DNA of 52,818 bases from Marinifaba aquimaris (GTDB lineage: Bacteria; Pseudomonadota; Gammaproteobacteria; Enterobacterales; Alteromonadaceae), in contig NZ_JABULX010000029.1 of the NCBI RefSeq assembly GCF_013328345.1, positions 1-52,818 of the forward strand, written 5' to 3'. This document shows, one piece after another, positions 1-8,098 of the stretch (its first letter is position 1; each line of letters begins with the position of its first letter). Both the position numbers and the translations under genes were made by a program. The notes under the pieces were generated by a model. The model was not told where the DNA came from, made no database searches, and worked only from the letters and a program-made list of their open reading frames with translations.

Positions 1-33
1 ACAAGCTCTACTGACAGATAGCTTGGTTATGTT
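1..33 (-). CDS. Start of transposase OrfB, reached by -1 frameshift; cut by the left window edge
   Basis: After a -1 slip on the seven A residues (32-38), the minus strand reads N-I-T-K-L-S-V-S-R-A-C up to the window edge. This resembles the N-terminus of IS3 OrfB proteins, where an SVSRAC-like segment precedes the helix-turn-helix. Only eleven codons are visible, so the DDE integrase domain cannot be assessed. The frame continuity is seen directly; the assignment as OrfB is inference from family organisation. Confidence 0.6.
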
Positions 34-416
34 TTTTTCTTCAATAACGCGTTGCGTTGCTTTTTTGTGATACGTACTCCGAAATCTTTATCAAGTACAT
101 CGACTATCGTTTCAAAGAATTGTGCTTTTATCTTGGTATCTTCTAGCTCTTTTTCGAGGGCTTTGATTTTTTGCTCGGGTGTTAAATCATTGGGTTTAGA
201 CATAAGGGGAAGCTCATTCATATGATTGGGAGTACCTTTACTCCAATCTAGTTGACCATATCGGCGAAGCCAAGTTAAAACGGTTGAAGCACCTTGAATA
301 CCGTAGTGGTCTTGCGCTTGTTTGTAAGTACATTCGCCTTTTTCTACTTTATCAACGACGGATAATTTAAAGGCAAGTGAATAATCTTTTTGTGTACGCT
401 TAGTTATTGGTTTCAT
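27..416 (-). CDS. IS3-family transposase OrfA (helix-turn-helix subunit)
   Basis: The product has 129 residues when started at the ATG at 416, which has GGAGAAG just upstream; an in-frame TTG at 428 is less likely. It binds the IS ends and is normally fused to OrfB by -1 frameshifting to make the active transposase. The N-terminal half has the helix-turn-helix pattern typical of OrfA (FKLSVVDKVEKGECTYKQAQ, then a WLRRYG segment). The C-terminal half is charged and likely coiled coil (TPEQKIKALEKELEDTKIKA), the leucine-zipper-like part that promotes multimerisation. The gene ends in AAG AAA AAA ACA TAA, the place where ribosomes would slip. It appears intact. Confidence 0.85.
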   Translation of the reverse strand: MKPITKRTQKDYSLAFKLSVVDKVEKGECTYKQAQDHYGIQGASTVLTWLRRYGQLDWSKGTPNHMNELPLMSKPNDLTPEQKIKALEKELEDTKIKAQFFETIVDVLDKDFGVRITKKQRNALLKKKT

Positions 417-443
417 TATCTTCTCCAAATTGAAGTTGGAAAA

Positions 444-469
444 GTGTCAACCTTATTCAGGACGGGTCA
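444..469 (-). repeat. Terminal inverted repeat of the IS3 element
   Basis: Reading inward on the minus strand from 469 gives TGACCCGTCC, TGAATAAGG and TTGACAC. It sits about 30 bases upstream of orfA, as expected for an IS3 left end. The partner repeat is outside the window. Confidence 0.6.
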
Positions 470-473
470 TGTT

Positions 474-507
474 GCAAAAAAAAGGAGCTAAACGTGAGCT
501 CCTTTTT
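474..507 (-). terminator. Rho-independent terminator of the propeller lipoprotein gene
   Basis: A GGAGCT / AGCTCC stem with a seven-base loop is flanked by A-runs and T-runs, so it can work in both directions. It lies 20 bases downstream of the lipoprotein stop codon and just outside the IS end, insulating the two. Confidence 0.8.
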
Positions 508-525
508 AGGTTGTGGATTGGCTAA

Positions 526-1923
526 TTATTGGGTGATTTTTCTTAATTTACCTGAGTCGCGATCCATAATATACATTTCAGAACCATCAGCATTGGTTGT
601 TACACCATAAGGGCCGTGAACTTGTGCCTGTTCAATTGCACCGTCAATAGAATCTGCTGTGCCATCACCAATGAAGGTATTAACTTGGCCATTTAAATCC
701 ATGCGATCTACGCGGTGAACATCTCTTAATGGAGCATAAATATAGCCATTAGAGTAAGTGATTTGATTGACTTTACTGCCAAATGAACCGAGTTCAATTA
801 GCGTTTCACCGTCCCATTTAAAGACATCACCACCTGTCCAGTTACCAATGTATAAGTTACCCATTTCATCAAATGCGACACCTGCAGGGTTACTAAAACG
901 GCTGTCGGTAATTAAGGTTGATACTTCACCCTCTGGCGTTATTTGGTGAACTCTGTGATTGCTAAATGAGGTCACGACGATTTGATTGTCACTATCTATT
1001 GCTAACATGCCCGGGCAACCTTGTATAACGGCCAATAATGAATCGTTACCCGATACATCAACTTGTCTGACTTGGTTGGCCATACAATCTGTGTAGTAGA
1101 TAATACCTGTGCTGCTTTGTGCAAGGCCTACTGGCAAGGCTAAGTTATTTAACCACACACCACTTAGATCTCGCTCCAGCGATAAGCCATCAGTCGCCAT
1201 AAAGAGAATATCAGTTTCATTTAGACCACCTGAAATTAGCAGCTCACCTTCGCTAGTCAGTAGTAAGTTATCTCCGTATACACTACCGGCATCAAAGACT
1301 GTCTCAACTGTTGTAAAGTCCTGGGTAAGTACTTGATATGGATTAACAGTGACAGTATCTAAATCTAAGTCGATGTTGTCTTGGTCATAACCAATGGTGA
1401 TGGTTTGCTCAGCACCTAGTGCTACATTAACCTTAGCCGTTTGAAATTCGGTGCTTTGTGATAATGAAAATTCAGCTAATTTTTCATCATTGCTAAATAA
1501 GCTGATTGAGCCCGCTTGTGAGGCACGATAGCTAATTTCAAGCGATTTCGCTTCAAACGGACTTGTTAAATCGACACCATCGCCATCCGATGCAAAGCCT
1601 GCAACATAAGCTTGAGCTGATGCTGCTTGGTCAGCTGTTTCGTTGATATTACCTTGTAAAGTTAAGTGCTCTGCCTGATAAAGCCACGATCCTGATGTCA
1701 GTTGTAAAGGTGCGTTATCAACTTGAGTATCCGTTTCTGTCACCGTATCGGTTGTTGTTTCAGTTTCTGTCTCTGTTTGCGTTTCAGTTTCTGTAGCCGT
1801 GGCTGTATCTGTTGGTGTAACTCGAGTATTGGCACTTGAACTTGAGCCACCACCTGAACCGCCACCACAGGCAGATAATAAAAAGCTTGAAGCAATTAAA
1901 TAAAGTAAGGTGTTTATTTTCAT
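526..1923 (-). CDS. Lipoprotein with Thr/Glu linker, CBM6-like domain and NHL-type beta-propeller
   Basis: The product has 465 residues. An N-terminal lipoprotein signal ends in the lipobox LLSAC (lipidated Cys19), followed by Gly/Ser and then a Thr/Glu/Asp-rich linker (about residues 35-70). Residues about 78-195 begin WLYQAEHLTLQG and end with a repeating beta pattern, resembling the carbohydrate-binding module 6/35 fold. Residues about 200-465 carry repeated segments such as GVAFDEMGNLYIGN, typical of NHL/SMP-30 six-bladed propellers. I infer an outer-membrane or surface sugar-binding protein; no catalytic residues are evident. The linker style recurs in the giant protein at the other end of the window. 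It is monocistronic, between its own terminator and the AraC gene. Confidence 0.75.
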   Translation of the reverse strand: MKINTLLYLIASSFLLSACGGGSGGGSSSSANTRVTPTDTATATETETQTETETETTTDTVTETDTQVDNAPLQLTSGSWLYQAEHLTLQGNINETADQAASAQAYVAGFASDGDGVDLTSPFEAKSLEISYRASQAGSISLFSNDEKLAEFSLSQSTEFQTAKVNVALGAEQTITIGYDQDNIDLDLDTVTVNPYQVLTQDFTTVETVFDAGSVYGDNLLLTSEGELLISGGLNETDILFMATDGLSLERDLSGVWLNNLALPVGLAQSSTGIIYYTDCMANQVRQVDVSGNDSLLAVIQGCPGMLAIDSDNQIVVTSFSNHRVHQITPEGEVSTLITDSRFSNPAGVAFDEMGNLYIGNWTGGDVFKWDGETLIELGSFGSKVNQITYSNGYIYAPLRDVHRVDRMDLNGQVNTFIGDGTADSIDGAIEQAQVHGPYGVTTNADGSEMYIMDRDSGKLRKITQ

Positions 1924-2039
1924 TGTTGGTTAATCCTTAACTAATAACTGTCAATCAAGGTAAACCAACGAAATGGGTAGTGCGTTAACCTGCAAGCAAG
2001 TTAACGCATTAAGTTCTGTTTAAATGTGATGACTTGTGG

Positions 2040-3149
2040 TCATTTTGGGTTTGATTGATATTGGCTCGGGGTTAAACCAATAATATGTTTAAAGGCATTA
2101 TTAAATGACGTGCGGTTGTTAAAGCCAGACTCAAAACAAATTGACTTAATACTGAGCTCAGTATTTTCTTTCAATAACTTTTTAGCATGAGCCACTCGGT
2201 ACTGATTGATGTATTGATAATAATTCATCCCATCTATCGTATTTATCGCTTCAGATAGCACATAAACATTGATATCAAGTTTGGCTGCCAATGATTGCAT
2301 GGTTAAATCAGCATCTAGATAAAGCTGCTCTTGCTCCATTAGCGTTTTTAATTGTTCGGATACCGCTTGAGCAACCGCAGGGCTGGTTCGTTTCGTTTCT
2401 TGGTTTTTATCATCTGTTAATGTTGGGGTATCGCTAACACTAGGGGCTAAATGCGCTTTTTGTCTGTTCAGCCTGACACTGATAGACGGACCAAATATGA
2501 TACCGACTGCCAACCCTAAATTGATCAGCCCACGGATCAAAATTAAAAAGGATAGGGCATAGGCCTCTTGCACTAAAAAGCCAAGGATGATGACGACATC
2601 CAAAACAATAAAAAAGCAGAACAGGCTAATACAGCACAAGGGCAATAAAATGCGTCTTGCGGGCCAATCGGCATATTCACTCATCAGTACATGCTGTTTA
2701 TTCCACAGCAAATAGAAACTAGCGGCTAAGTAAAACAGAGGGTGTAACTTAGCGATTAGTTTAAAGGCAAAAAAACTGTATAAATCGAGCTTAGGGTCAA
2801 TGGTTAAAGCAATTAAAACCGCAGCTGCAGGAATTGCGTGTAAGGCATAATTGGCCAATAGTGCTTTGGCGCTTTTACTTGGAGTAAAGTTCTCTTTGGC
2901 CCATAAGTAAATACAAGGGCCGTATAAAAACATGCAAATAAACAGCAGCTTTACAATAAATGGAAAATAGCTTGGGTAATGGGCACTTGCATGCAAATAG
3001 CTAAATACAAATAGCGGAATATGAGCCGCTAAAAAGCCAATTAAAAAAGCGTTGTTGAGTCGGTTCTTTTTGGCGAGTAATACTAAAATGGCGCAGCAAT
3101 TGAGTATCAACACCGTCAGAATGTAATCGGGTGAGAGGATCAGGTTCAT
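2040..3149 (-). CDS. AraC-family regulator with a membrane-embedded N-terminal sensor
   Basis: The product has 369 residues. Roughly the first 225 form about seven hydrophobic segments, with a linker of polar residues at 230-260. The C-terminal 100 residues are an AraC-type double helix-turn-helix (MQSLAAKLDINVYVLSEAIN, then SIKSICFESGFNNRTSFNNA and the closing GLTPSQY). This 7TM-AraC architecture is common in Alteromonadales and Bacteroidetes, often beside genes for nutrient use; the ligand is unknown. The next gene downstream is the sugar-binding lipoprotein at 526-1923, a plausible but unproven target. The start codon lies in a perfect 10-bp stem with an upstream copy (see the separate entry). 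Confidence 0.85.
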   Translation of the reverse strand: MNLILSPDYILTVLILNCCAILVLLAKKNRLNNAFLIGFLAAHIPLFVFSYLHASAHYPSYFPFIVKLLFICMFLYGPCIYLWAKENFTPSKSAKALLANYALHAIPAAAVLIALTIDPKLDLYSFFAFKLIAKLHPLFYLAASFYLLWNKQHVLMSEYADWPARRILLPLCCISLFCFFIVLDVVIILGFLVQEAYALSFLILIRGLINLGLAVGIIFGPSISVRLNRQKAHLAPSVSDTPTLTDDKNQETKRTSPAVAQAVSEQLKTLMEQEQLYLDADLTMQSLAAKLDINVYVLSEAINTIDGMNYYQYINQYRVAHAKKLLKENTELSIKSICFESGFNNRTSFNNAFKHIIGLTPSQYQSNPK

Positions 3150-3186
3150 TTTTTACTTCTTATTGTTATTGTTTTTATGAACCTGA
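3140..3186 (-). promoter_or_regulatory. Perfect inverted repeat that can bury the AraC gene start codon
   Basis: TCAGGTTCAT at 3140-3149 and ATGAACCTGA at 3177-3186 are perfect reverse complements. In the transcript of the regulator gene they would form a 10-bp stem whose 3' arm contains the AUG start codon. The 27-base loop (3150-3176) holds the probable ribosome-binding site AGAAG. A third partial copy, TTCAGGTTC, is at 3232-3240. The element could be a translational switch or an operator for the regulator itself; the sequence alone cannot decide. Confidence 0.5.
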
Positions 3187-3222
3187 AATATCGAGTACAT
3201 CACTAACATGTCGCTAGATATG

Positions 3223-3390
3223 CTACTGGGCTTCAGGTTCGTCGTTCAGTGTATCCTGATTTTCTTGCTCATCCAATAAAGCTCTTTCTGCTTTACTGAT
3301 ATATTTAGGTTTGTTCGATTTATGCATTTTGGCGTTCGCTTTTTTCTGCTTCGCTTTTAGCTTGGTGTAAATCTTTTTCTTTCTATTCAT
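3223..3390 (-). CDS. DUF2986 small basic protein
   Basis: This 55-residue gene starts at the ATG at 3390, two to three bases after the mnmC stop, and is almost certainly cotranscribed with mnmC. The protein begins MNRKKKIYTKLKAKQKKANA and continues with KSNKPKYISKAERALL, the signature of the DUF2986 family found in Shewanella, Vibrio and Alteromonas. It is very Lys-rich at the N-terminus and acidic at the C-terminus. The function is unknown; the basic head would suit nucleic-acid or ribosome contact, and linkage to a tRNA-modification gene fits this weakly. The gene is short and easily missed by automatic callers. Confidence 0.8.
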   Translation of the reverse strand: MNRKKKIYTKLKAKQKKANAKMHKSNKPKYISKAERALLDEQENQDTLNDEPEAQ

Positions 3391-3393
3391 CGT

Positions 3394-5454
3394 TTAGTGC
3401 TCGCGTCTTTTAATCTTCTTTAAGACAAACCGGTTTGGCTGTAATTGACTAATGGTTGGTATTTGCAGTGGCAGTGGCTCTTGGCATACTGTCGCAGCTA
3501 AAATTTCAGCTAATAAAGGCGCAGAACTCAAGCCACGAGAGCCCAAGCCTGAAATGATATAAAGATTTTTTTCTACTTCTGCTTGTTCTGTAATCGCTTG
3601 GCCTTTCCACAAATCTGCAAACTGTTCAGAGATTTGTTGCTGCACAAAGCTGTTACCTGCAATGGGCAAGTGATCTAATGTCTTGCTGCGAATAGAAGCT
3701 CGGCTCGATTGAATTTGTTCGATGTCAAATGCGATCCCGGTTTGTTGCAAGTATTGAATTTGTTGTTCAATATTTTGCTGATCTTCTTGTTCGCTCGGTT
3801 CACAGTTCGTTATATCTTTTAAAAAGCTCGCACCTGCACAATGCAAGTCTTGCCAGTTAGGGGTTAGATAACCCTTATGGCAAATCACCGTTTTAAGTTG
3901 GTTGAGCTTTTCATCAGTGAGTAAGTGACTGACTTGGCCTCTGACCGGTTGTAATTGCATATCTTGTTTTGGCATTAAATCAGCGGTTTCAAAGCCTGTG
4001 CACAAAACGACTAAATCAGTGTGATAGCTTGTTACATCGTCGTTGTTTTTAAAACACAAGTGCCATGAGTTGTCAGCTTGTTGCGTATAGTCGATAAGTT
4101 CACTCATTTCGAATAATTCGAGTTGGCCATTGGCAATGAGCTGTTGAACTTGTGCTTGAATATAGCTGCCCGGATTTAACCAGCCCCCTGTTGGGAAAAA
4201 CCAAGCTGGCGTATCAACATCGACACCTGCTAGTTCATTGGCAGTATCACTATCAACTGCCTGCATTAAACTCTGTGGCCAAATACTTTGCGTTTGGTTT
4301 TGTGCTAAACGCCTTTGTCTGTCTTCATTAAAAGCGAGTTGCAATACACCACAATCATCAAAAGCGAAATCAAACATTTGCTTTTGTTGGTGGTAAAAGC
4401 GCATGGCAAATTCAAATGCTTTGGCGTAAAACTCACTTAAGTGATTGTGGTTAAGCTGTAATAGGGGATACAGGGCTCCTTGTCTGTTGCCCGACGCACT
4501 TTGAGCTAATTGTTCTTTACAGTGCAGTTTTATTTTAAATCCGCGTTTAGCCAATGCAAAAGCTGTGGTCGCCGCTGCAATACCGCCGCCAACTATGGTC
4601 GCCGTTTTATTGTTTTTATCTGCTTGAGCAATAAAAGGATGTAAAAACTCTGTTTGTTGCTGCTTATTGGGTTTTTTAGCCTGATAAGGTGTATCTACAG
4701 AGCCACTTTTATCCAAATCTTCATTGTTAAGATATTGGCCCCAAATCATTTCACGCTTGTGACCAAACCCTTTGCGTTTGTACATGGTAAAGCCGGCTTC
4801 AATAAGCCCTCGACGAACAAAGCCTGCAGCGGTAAAGGTTGCACAGGTACAATCTTGCTTGGCTAAACGCGCCATCTGATCAAATAAAGCCTGTTGCCAC
4901 ATATCTGGGTTCTTGCTGGGGGCAAAACCATCTAAAAACCAAGCATCGACAATGCCCGTTTCTCTGTTTGAAATCAGTTGGGCTTGTTCAAGAACATCAC
5001 CTAGGTATAAATCTAGTGTGATTTTGTCTGTTAAACACAAACGGTGTGGGCCTTCAACTAAACTCGGATACTGTGCAATTAATGGTTCACTGTATTTTTT
5101 TAACGTTGGCCATTTATCAAGTGCTTGAATTAACGCCTCTTTACTCAGTGGATACTTTTCAAAAGTGATAAAGTGCAGGTGATTTAACTGCGTGTTTTCG
5201 TTGTCTTGTAAAAATTGCTCAAATGCTTGGCATACGGCCAAAAAGTTTAAACCTGTACCAAAACCTGTCTCTGCAATTACAAATCTGTCGTCACTAAATG
5301 TCGGCCAACGGGTTTGAAGTTGGTTACCTTGTAAAAAAACATATTCTGTTTCGGCAAGCCCATTATCTAAAGAAAAGTAAATATCATCGAACTTTTTCGA
5401 GATTGGAGTGCCTGATTCATTAAAATTTAGTTCTGCAGTGACGATTTTTGACAA
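3394..5454 (-). CDS. mnmC: Bifunctional tRNA 5-methylaminomethyl-2-thiouridine biosynthesis protein MnmC
   Basis: The product has 686 residues (E. coli MnmC about 668). It completes the mnm5s2U wobble modification at U34 of Lys, Glu and Gln tRNAs: the C-terminal FAD domain removes the carboxymethyl group from cmnm5U, and the N-terminal SAM-dependent domain methylates nm5U. The methyltransferase half (about 1-260) has the glycine-rich FVIAETGFGTGLNFLAV segment and the VDAWFLDGFAPSKNPDMW block. The oxidoreductase half starts at about 285 with the dinucleotide-binding motif TIVGGGIAAATTAFALAKRG and ends with a second FAD contact, YIISGLGSRGLSSAPLLAE. It is divergent from fabB, an arrangement conserved in E. 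coli. Confidence 0.97.
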   Translation of the reverse strand: MSKIVTAELNFNESGTPISKKFDDIYFSLDNGLAETEYVFLQGNQLQTRWPTFSDDRFVIAETGFGTGLNFLAVCQAFEQFLQDNENTQLNHLHFITFEKYPLSKEALIQALDKWPTLKKYSEPLIAQYPSLVEGPHRLCLTDKITLDLYLGDVLEQAQLISNRETGIVDAWFLDGFAPSKNPDMWQQALFDQMARLAKQDCTCATFTAAGFVRRGLIEAGFTMYKRKGFGHKREMIWGQYLNNEDLDKSGSVDTPYQAKKPNKQQQTEFLHPFIAQADKNNKTATIVGGGIAAATTAFALAKRGFKIKLHCKEQLAQSASGNRQGALYPLLQLNHNHLSEFYAKAFEFAMRFYHQQKQMFDFAFDDCGVLQLAFNEDRQRRLAQNQTQSIWPQSLMQAVDSDTANELAGVDVDTPAWFFPTGGWLNPGSYIQAQVQQLIANGQLELFEMSELIDYTQQADNSWHLCFKNNDDVTSYHTDLVVLCTGFETADLMPKQDMQLQPVRGQVSHLLTDEKLNQLKTVICHKGYLTPNWQDLHCAGASFLKDITNCEPSEQEDQQNIEQQIQYLQQTGIAFDIEQIQSSRASIRSKTLDHLPIAGNSFVQQQISEQFADLWKGQAITEQAEVEKNLYIISGLGSRGLSSAPLLAEILAATVCQEPLPLQIPTISQLQPNRFVLKKIKRREH

Positions 5455-5513
5455 AATTTTGCTCTATATCATTGGTCAATTGGTTCATTTTAACCGATAA
5501 TAGCGGCAATTAA

Positions 5514-5554
5514 TTTACCTGAGCTGATAAAACTTTAATGTTAGGGCAGGTAAA
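5514..5554. repeat. Inverted repeat TTTACCTG/CAGGTAAA in the mnmC-fabB intergenic region
   Basis: Two perfect 8-base arms (5514-5521 and 5547-5554) are separated by 25 bases, in the only intergenic space available for fabB and mnmC promoters. It may be a pair of operator half-sites or chance. It does not match the FadR or FabR sites I know from E. coli fabB. Confidence 0.3.
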
Positions 5555-5622
5555 AAATAGAATTAAAAGCAAGGCATGTTTTTATCGTCTTGCAATGTTA
5601 GACACTTTCGGTGAGGAAATTC

Positions 5623-6837
5623 ATGAAAAGAGCTGTGATCACAGGCATAGGTATTGTTTCTAGTATTGGTAACAATAAAGAAGAAGTAACAGAGTCACTA
5701 AAAGCGGGCCGTTCTGGTATCACTCGCTCAGAGCAATTTGCAGAAGTTGGCTTAAGAAGCCAAGTTTGGGGCGATTTAGACATCGATATCAAAGAGCATA
5801 TCGATCGTAAACAAATCCGTTTTATGGGTGAAGCAGCTGGTTACTCTTACATTGCTATGCAGCAAGCTATTGATGATTCTGGTCTTGCTGATGATCAAGT
5901 TTCTAACGAGCGTACTGGTTTAGTTGTAGGTTCTGGTGGTGCATCATCTTTAAACCAAATCGAATCTGAGCGCATTCTTCGTGAAAAAGGCGTAAAGCGT
6001 ATTGGTCCATACATGGTTCCACGTACTATGTCTTCAACAACGTCTGCATGTTTAGCGACACCTTTCAAAATCAAAGGTGTTAACTACACAATCAGTTCTG
6101 CGTGTGCGACATCAGCTCACTGTATTGGTCACGCTTGGGAACAAATCCAATTAGGTAAACAAGACGTTGTATTTGCTGGTGGTGGTGAAGAGTTACACTA
6201 CACATTAGCAATGATGTTTGATGCAATGGGTGCATTATCAACTAAATACAATGACACGCCTGATAAAGCGTCTCGTACTTACGATGCTGATCGCGATGGC
6301 TTTGTTATCTCTGGCGGTGGCGGTATCGTTGTTGTTGAAGAGTTAGAGCACGCATTAGCACGTGGCGCAAAAATCTACGGTGAGATTGTAGGTTACGGTG
6401 CAACATCTGATGGCTATGACATGGTAGCGCCAAGTGGTGAAGGTGCTGTGCGTTGTATGAAACAAGCAATGGCATCAGTTGAAGGTGACTTGGATTACGT
6501 GAACACTCACGGTACATCAACACCGGTTGGTGACTTAAAAGAGCTTGAAGCTATTCAAGAAGTCTTATCTGAAAGCAACCCAGCAATCAGTGCAACTAAA
6601 GCGATGACAGGTCACGCGTTAGGTGCAGCTGGTGTTCACGAAGCAATCTACAGCTTATTAATGATGGAAAACGATTTCATTGCACCATCGATTAACGTAG
6701 AAAACCTTGATGAAAAAGCACAAGGTTTAGATATCGTAACTGAAAAACGTGATGCTAAACTAAACACTGTTATGTCTAACAGCTTTGGTTTTGGTGGCAC
6801 AAACGCAACGTTAGTTTTCAAGCGCTTTGAAAAATAA
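5623..6837 (+). CDS. fabB: Beta-ketoacyl-ACP synthase I
   Basis: The product has 404 residues (E. coli FabB 406). It condenses malonyl-ACP with acyl-ACP in fatty-acid elongation and is essential for unsaturated fatty acids. The Cys-His-His catalytic triad is present: Cys161 in SSACATSAH, His296 in NTHGTSTP and His331 in [11 protein letters not shown] chose the ATG at 5623 because GAGGA sits at 5613-5617 and it gives [10 protein letters not shown], as in E. coli; an in-frame GTG at 5611 would overlap that ribosome-binding site. It is followed by a strong terminator. Confidence 0.97.
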   Translation: MKRAVITGIGIVSSIGNNKEEVTESLKAGRSGITRSEQFAEVGLRSQVWGDLDIDIKEHIDRKQIRFMGEAAGYSYIAMQQAIDDSGLADDQVSNERTGLVVGSGGASSLNQIESERILREKGVKRIGPYMVPRTMSSTTSACLATPFKIKGVNYTISSACATSAHCIGHAWEQIQLGKQDVVFAGGGEELHYTLAMMFDAMGALSTKYNDTPDKASRTYDADRDGFVISGGGGIVVVEELEHALARGAKIYGEIVGYGATSDGYDMVAPSGEGAVRCMKQAMASVEGDLDYVNTHGTSTPVGDLKELEAIQEVLSESNPAISATKAMTGHALGAAGVHEAIYSLLMMENDFIAPSINVENLDEKAQGLDIVTEKRDAKLNTVMSNSFGFGGTNATLVFKRFEK

Positions 6838-6870
6838 CCTAGTCGTTTAACTAGACTGTTAGCAGTCATA

Positions 6871-6898
6871 GAAATCGGGCTCTAAGCCCGATTTTTTG
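6871..6898 (+). terminator. Rho-independent terminator after fabB
   Basis: The stem AATCGGGC/GCCCGATT with a four-base loop (TCTA) is followed by a T-run, about 35 bases after the fabB stop. Confidence 0.9.
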
Positions 6899-6940
6899 TT
6901 TTTCTCTCTTGTACGCATAATTCACAAAAAGGTTGTTATT

Positions 6941-8086
6941 TTGTCGCAACAACTGTCAATCATGATTGAAGATTCTCTGCTTTACGCTGAAGAGTTTTTC
7001 AATAATCTCGGACACATTACCCGTTTTTCAGGTAGTAAAATTACCGCTGAGCAATTACGTGGTGTCGATGTATTGTTAACGCGATCGACCACTAAGGTAT
7101 CTCAATCATTACTGAGCCAAGCTGATAAGTTAAAGTTTGTTGGTACTGCAACTGCCGGTTTTAACCACCTCGACACTGATTATTTAACCGCAAAGGGTAT
7201 TGAGTGGACAGCAGCGCCAGGTTGTAATGCAGATGCGGTTGCAGATTATGTATTAAGTGGCATGTTGACCCTGTCTCAGCAAGATAATTTTCAGCTTAAA
7301 GACAAACAAGTGGCGGTAGTTGGCGTTGGCCAAATTGGCTCGAGAGTGGTAAGGCGTTTAACCGCCTTAGGGTGTGAGGTTTTATCTTATGATCCGGTAA
7401 GAGCAAAGTGCGATGATGATTTTAAAACTTGTACTTTTGACGAGGTTTTAAAAGCCGATATCATCACTTGCCATGTGCCACTTACACTCAATGGCGATCA
7501 TCCAACACATCATTTATTCGACTTAAAAACGTTCCAGCAGTTAAAGCCAAATGCCATTTTAATTAATGCTTGTCGTGGTGAGATCTTCGATAACATGGCA
7601 TTGAAGGCGTTTTTGCAAATGTCTAACAAGCTTACTGTGGTATTAGATGTTTGGGAAAATGAGCCAAATATCGATATGGACTTACTGCAATTGGTTGACT
7701 TTGCTAGCCCGCATATCGCAGGTCACAGCCTTGAAGGTAAAGCCCGCGGTACTGAAATGCTGTATTACAGCTTGTGCTCATTTTTAGGGCTAGAGCCTGA
7801 ATTTAGCTTGCATGACTTTTTACCCGAAATGCCAGTTGAGCAAATTGAATTATCGGCGACCACAGAGCTGGATGAAAATTTAGTAAGAAACCTGACTCGT
7901 TTTGTTTATGACATACGCAATGATGATGTCTGGTTTAGAAAAGGCATGAAAGCCAACCCCAAAGCCTTTGCCAAAATGCGCAAAAGCTACCCGGTAAGAC
8001 GTGAGTTAACGTCACTTGTTGTAAGCACCGAAGCGTTACAACATCAAACCAAATTAATCGATCTGAGTTTTAGAACCAGTAACTAA
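6941..8086 (+). CDS. pdxB: 4-phosphoerythronate dehydrogenase (pyridoxal phosphate synthesis)
   Basis: The product has 381 residues from a TTG start at 6941 (E. coli PdxB 378). It oxidises 4-phospho-D-erythronate with NAD+ in the DXP-dependent PLP pathway. The 2-hydroxyacid dehydrogenase fold is clear: nucleotide-binding VAVVGVGQIGSRV at about residues 118-130, the TRST and ATAGFNHLD segments, the CRGEIFD loop with catalytic Arg, and SPHIAGHS with catalytic His. The TTG start has AAAAAGG eight bases upstream and aligns with the E. coli N-terminus; an upstream ATG at 6896 would run through the terminator region. It lies 12 bases before asd, so the two are cotranscribed. Confidence 0.95.
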   Translation: MSQQLSIMIEDSLLYAEEFFNNLGHITRFSGSKITAEQLRGVDVLLTRSTTKVSQSLLSQADKLKFVGTATAGFNHLDTDYLTAKGIEWTAAPGCNADAVADYVLSGMLTLSQQDNFQLKDKQVAVVGVGQIGSRVVRRLTALGCEVLSYDPVRAKCDDDFKTCTFDEVLKADIITCHVPLTLNGDHPTHHLFDLKTFQQLKPNAILINACRGEIFDNMALKAFLQMSNKLTVVLDVWENEPNIDMDLLQLVDFASPHIAGHSLEGKARGTEMLYYSLCSFLGLEPEFSLHDFLPEMPVEQIELSATTELDENLVRNLTRFVYDIRNDDVWFRKGMKANPKAFAKMRKSYPVRRELTSLVVSTEALQHQTKLIDLSFRTSN

Positions 8087-8098
8087 TAGGAAAAGAAA

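Larger units (their letters stand above)
1..469 (-). mobile_element. IS3-family insertion sequence, one end plus orfA; the rest lies beyond the left edge
   Basis: The element is read on the minus strand. Its outer end appears to be at 469, where the minus strand begins TGACCCGTCCTGAATAAGG and continues into TTGACAC, a terminal-repeat style I recall from marine gammaproteobacterial IS3 elements. Inside are orfA (27-416), a seven-A slip site (32-38) and the first codons of orfB in the -1 frame. The other terminal repeat and the target duplication lie outside the window, so completeness cannot be judged. The family call rests on the orfA/orfB arrangement and protein character; the exact group is not determined. 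Confidence 0.8.

Noticed and set aside
4654-5128. Several plus-strand frames opposite mnmC
   Set aside because: They overlap each other in different frames and lie wholly within a well-supported gene on the other strand.
5455-5622. FadR or FabR operator upstream of fabB
   Set aside because: No sequence close to the E. coli operators is visible; only an unrelated inverted repeat was found.
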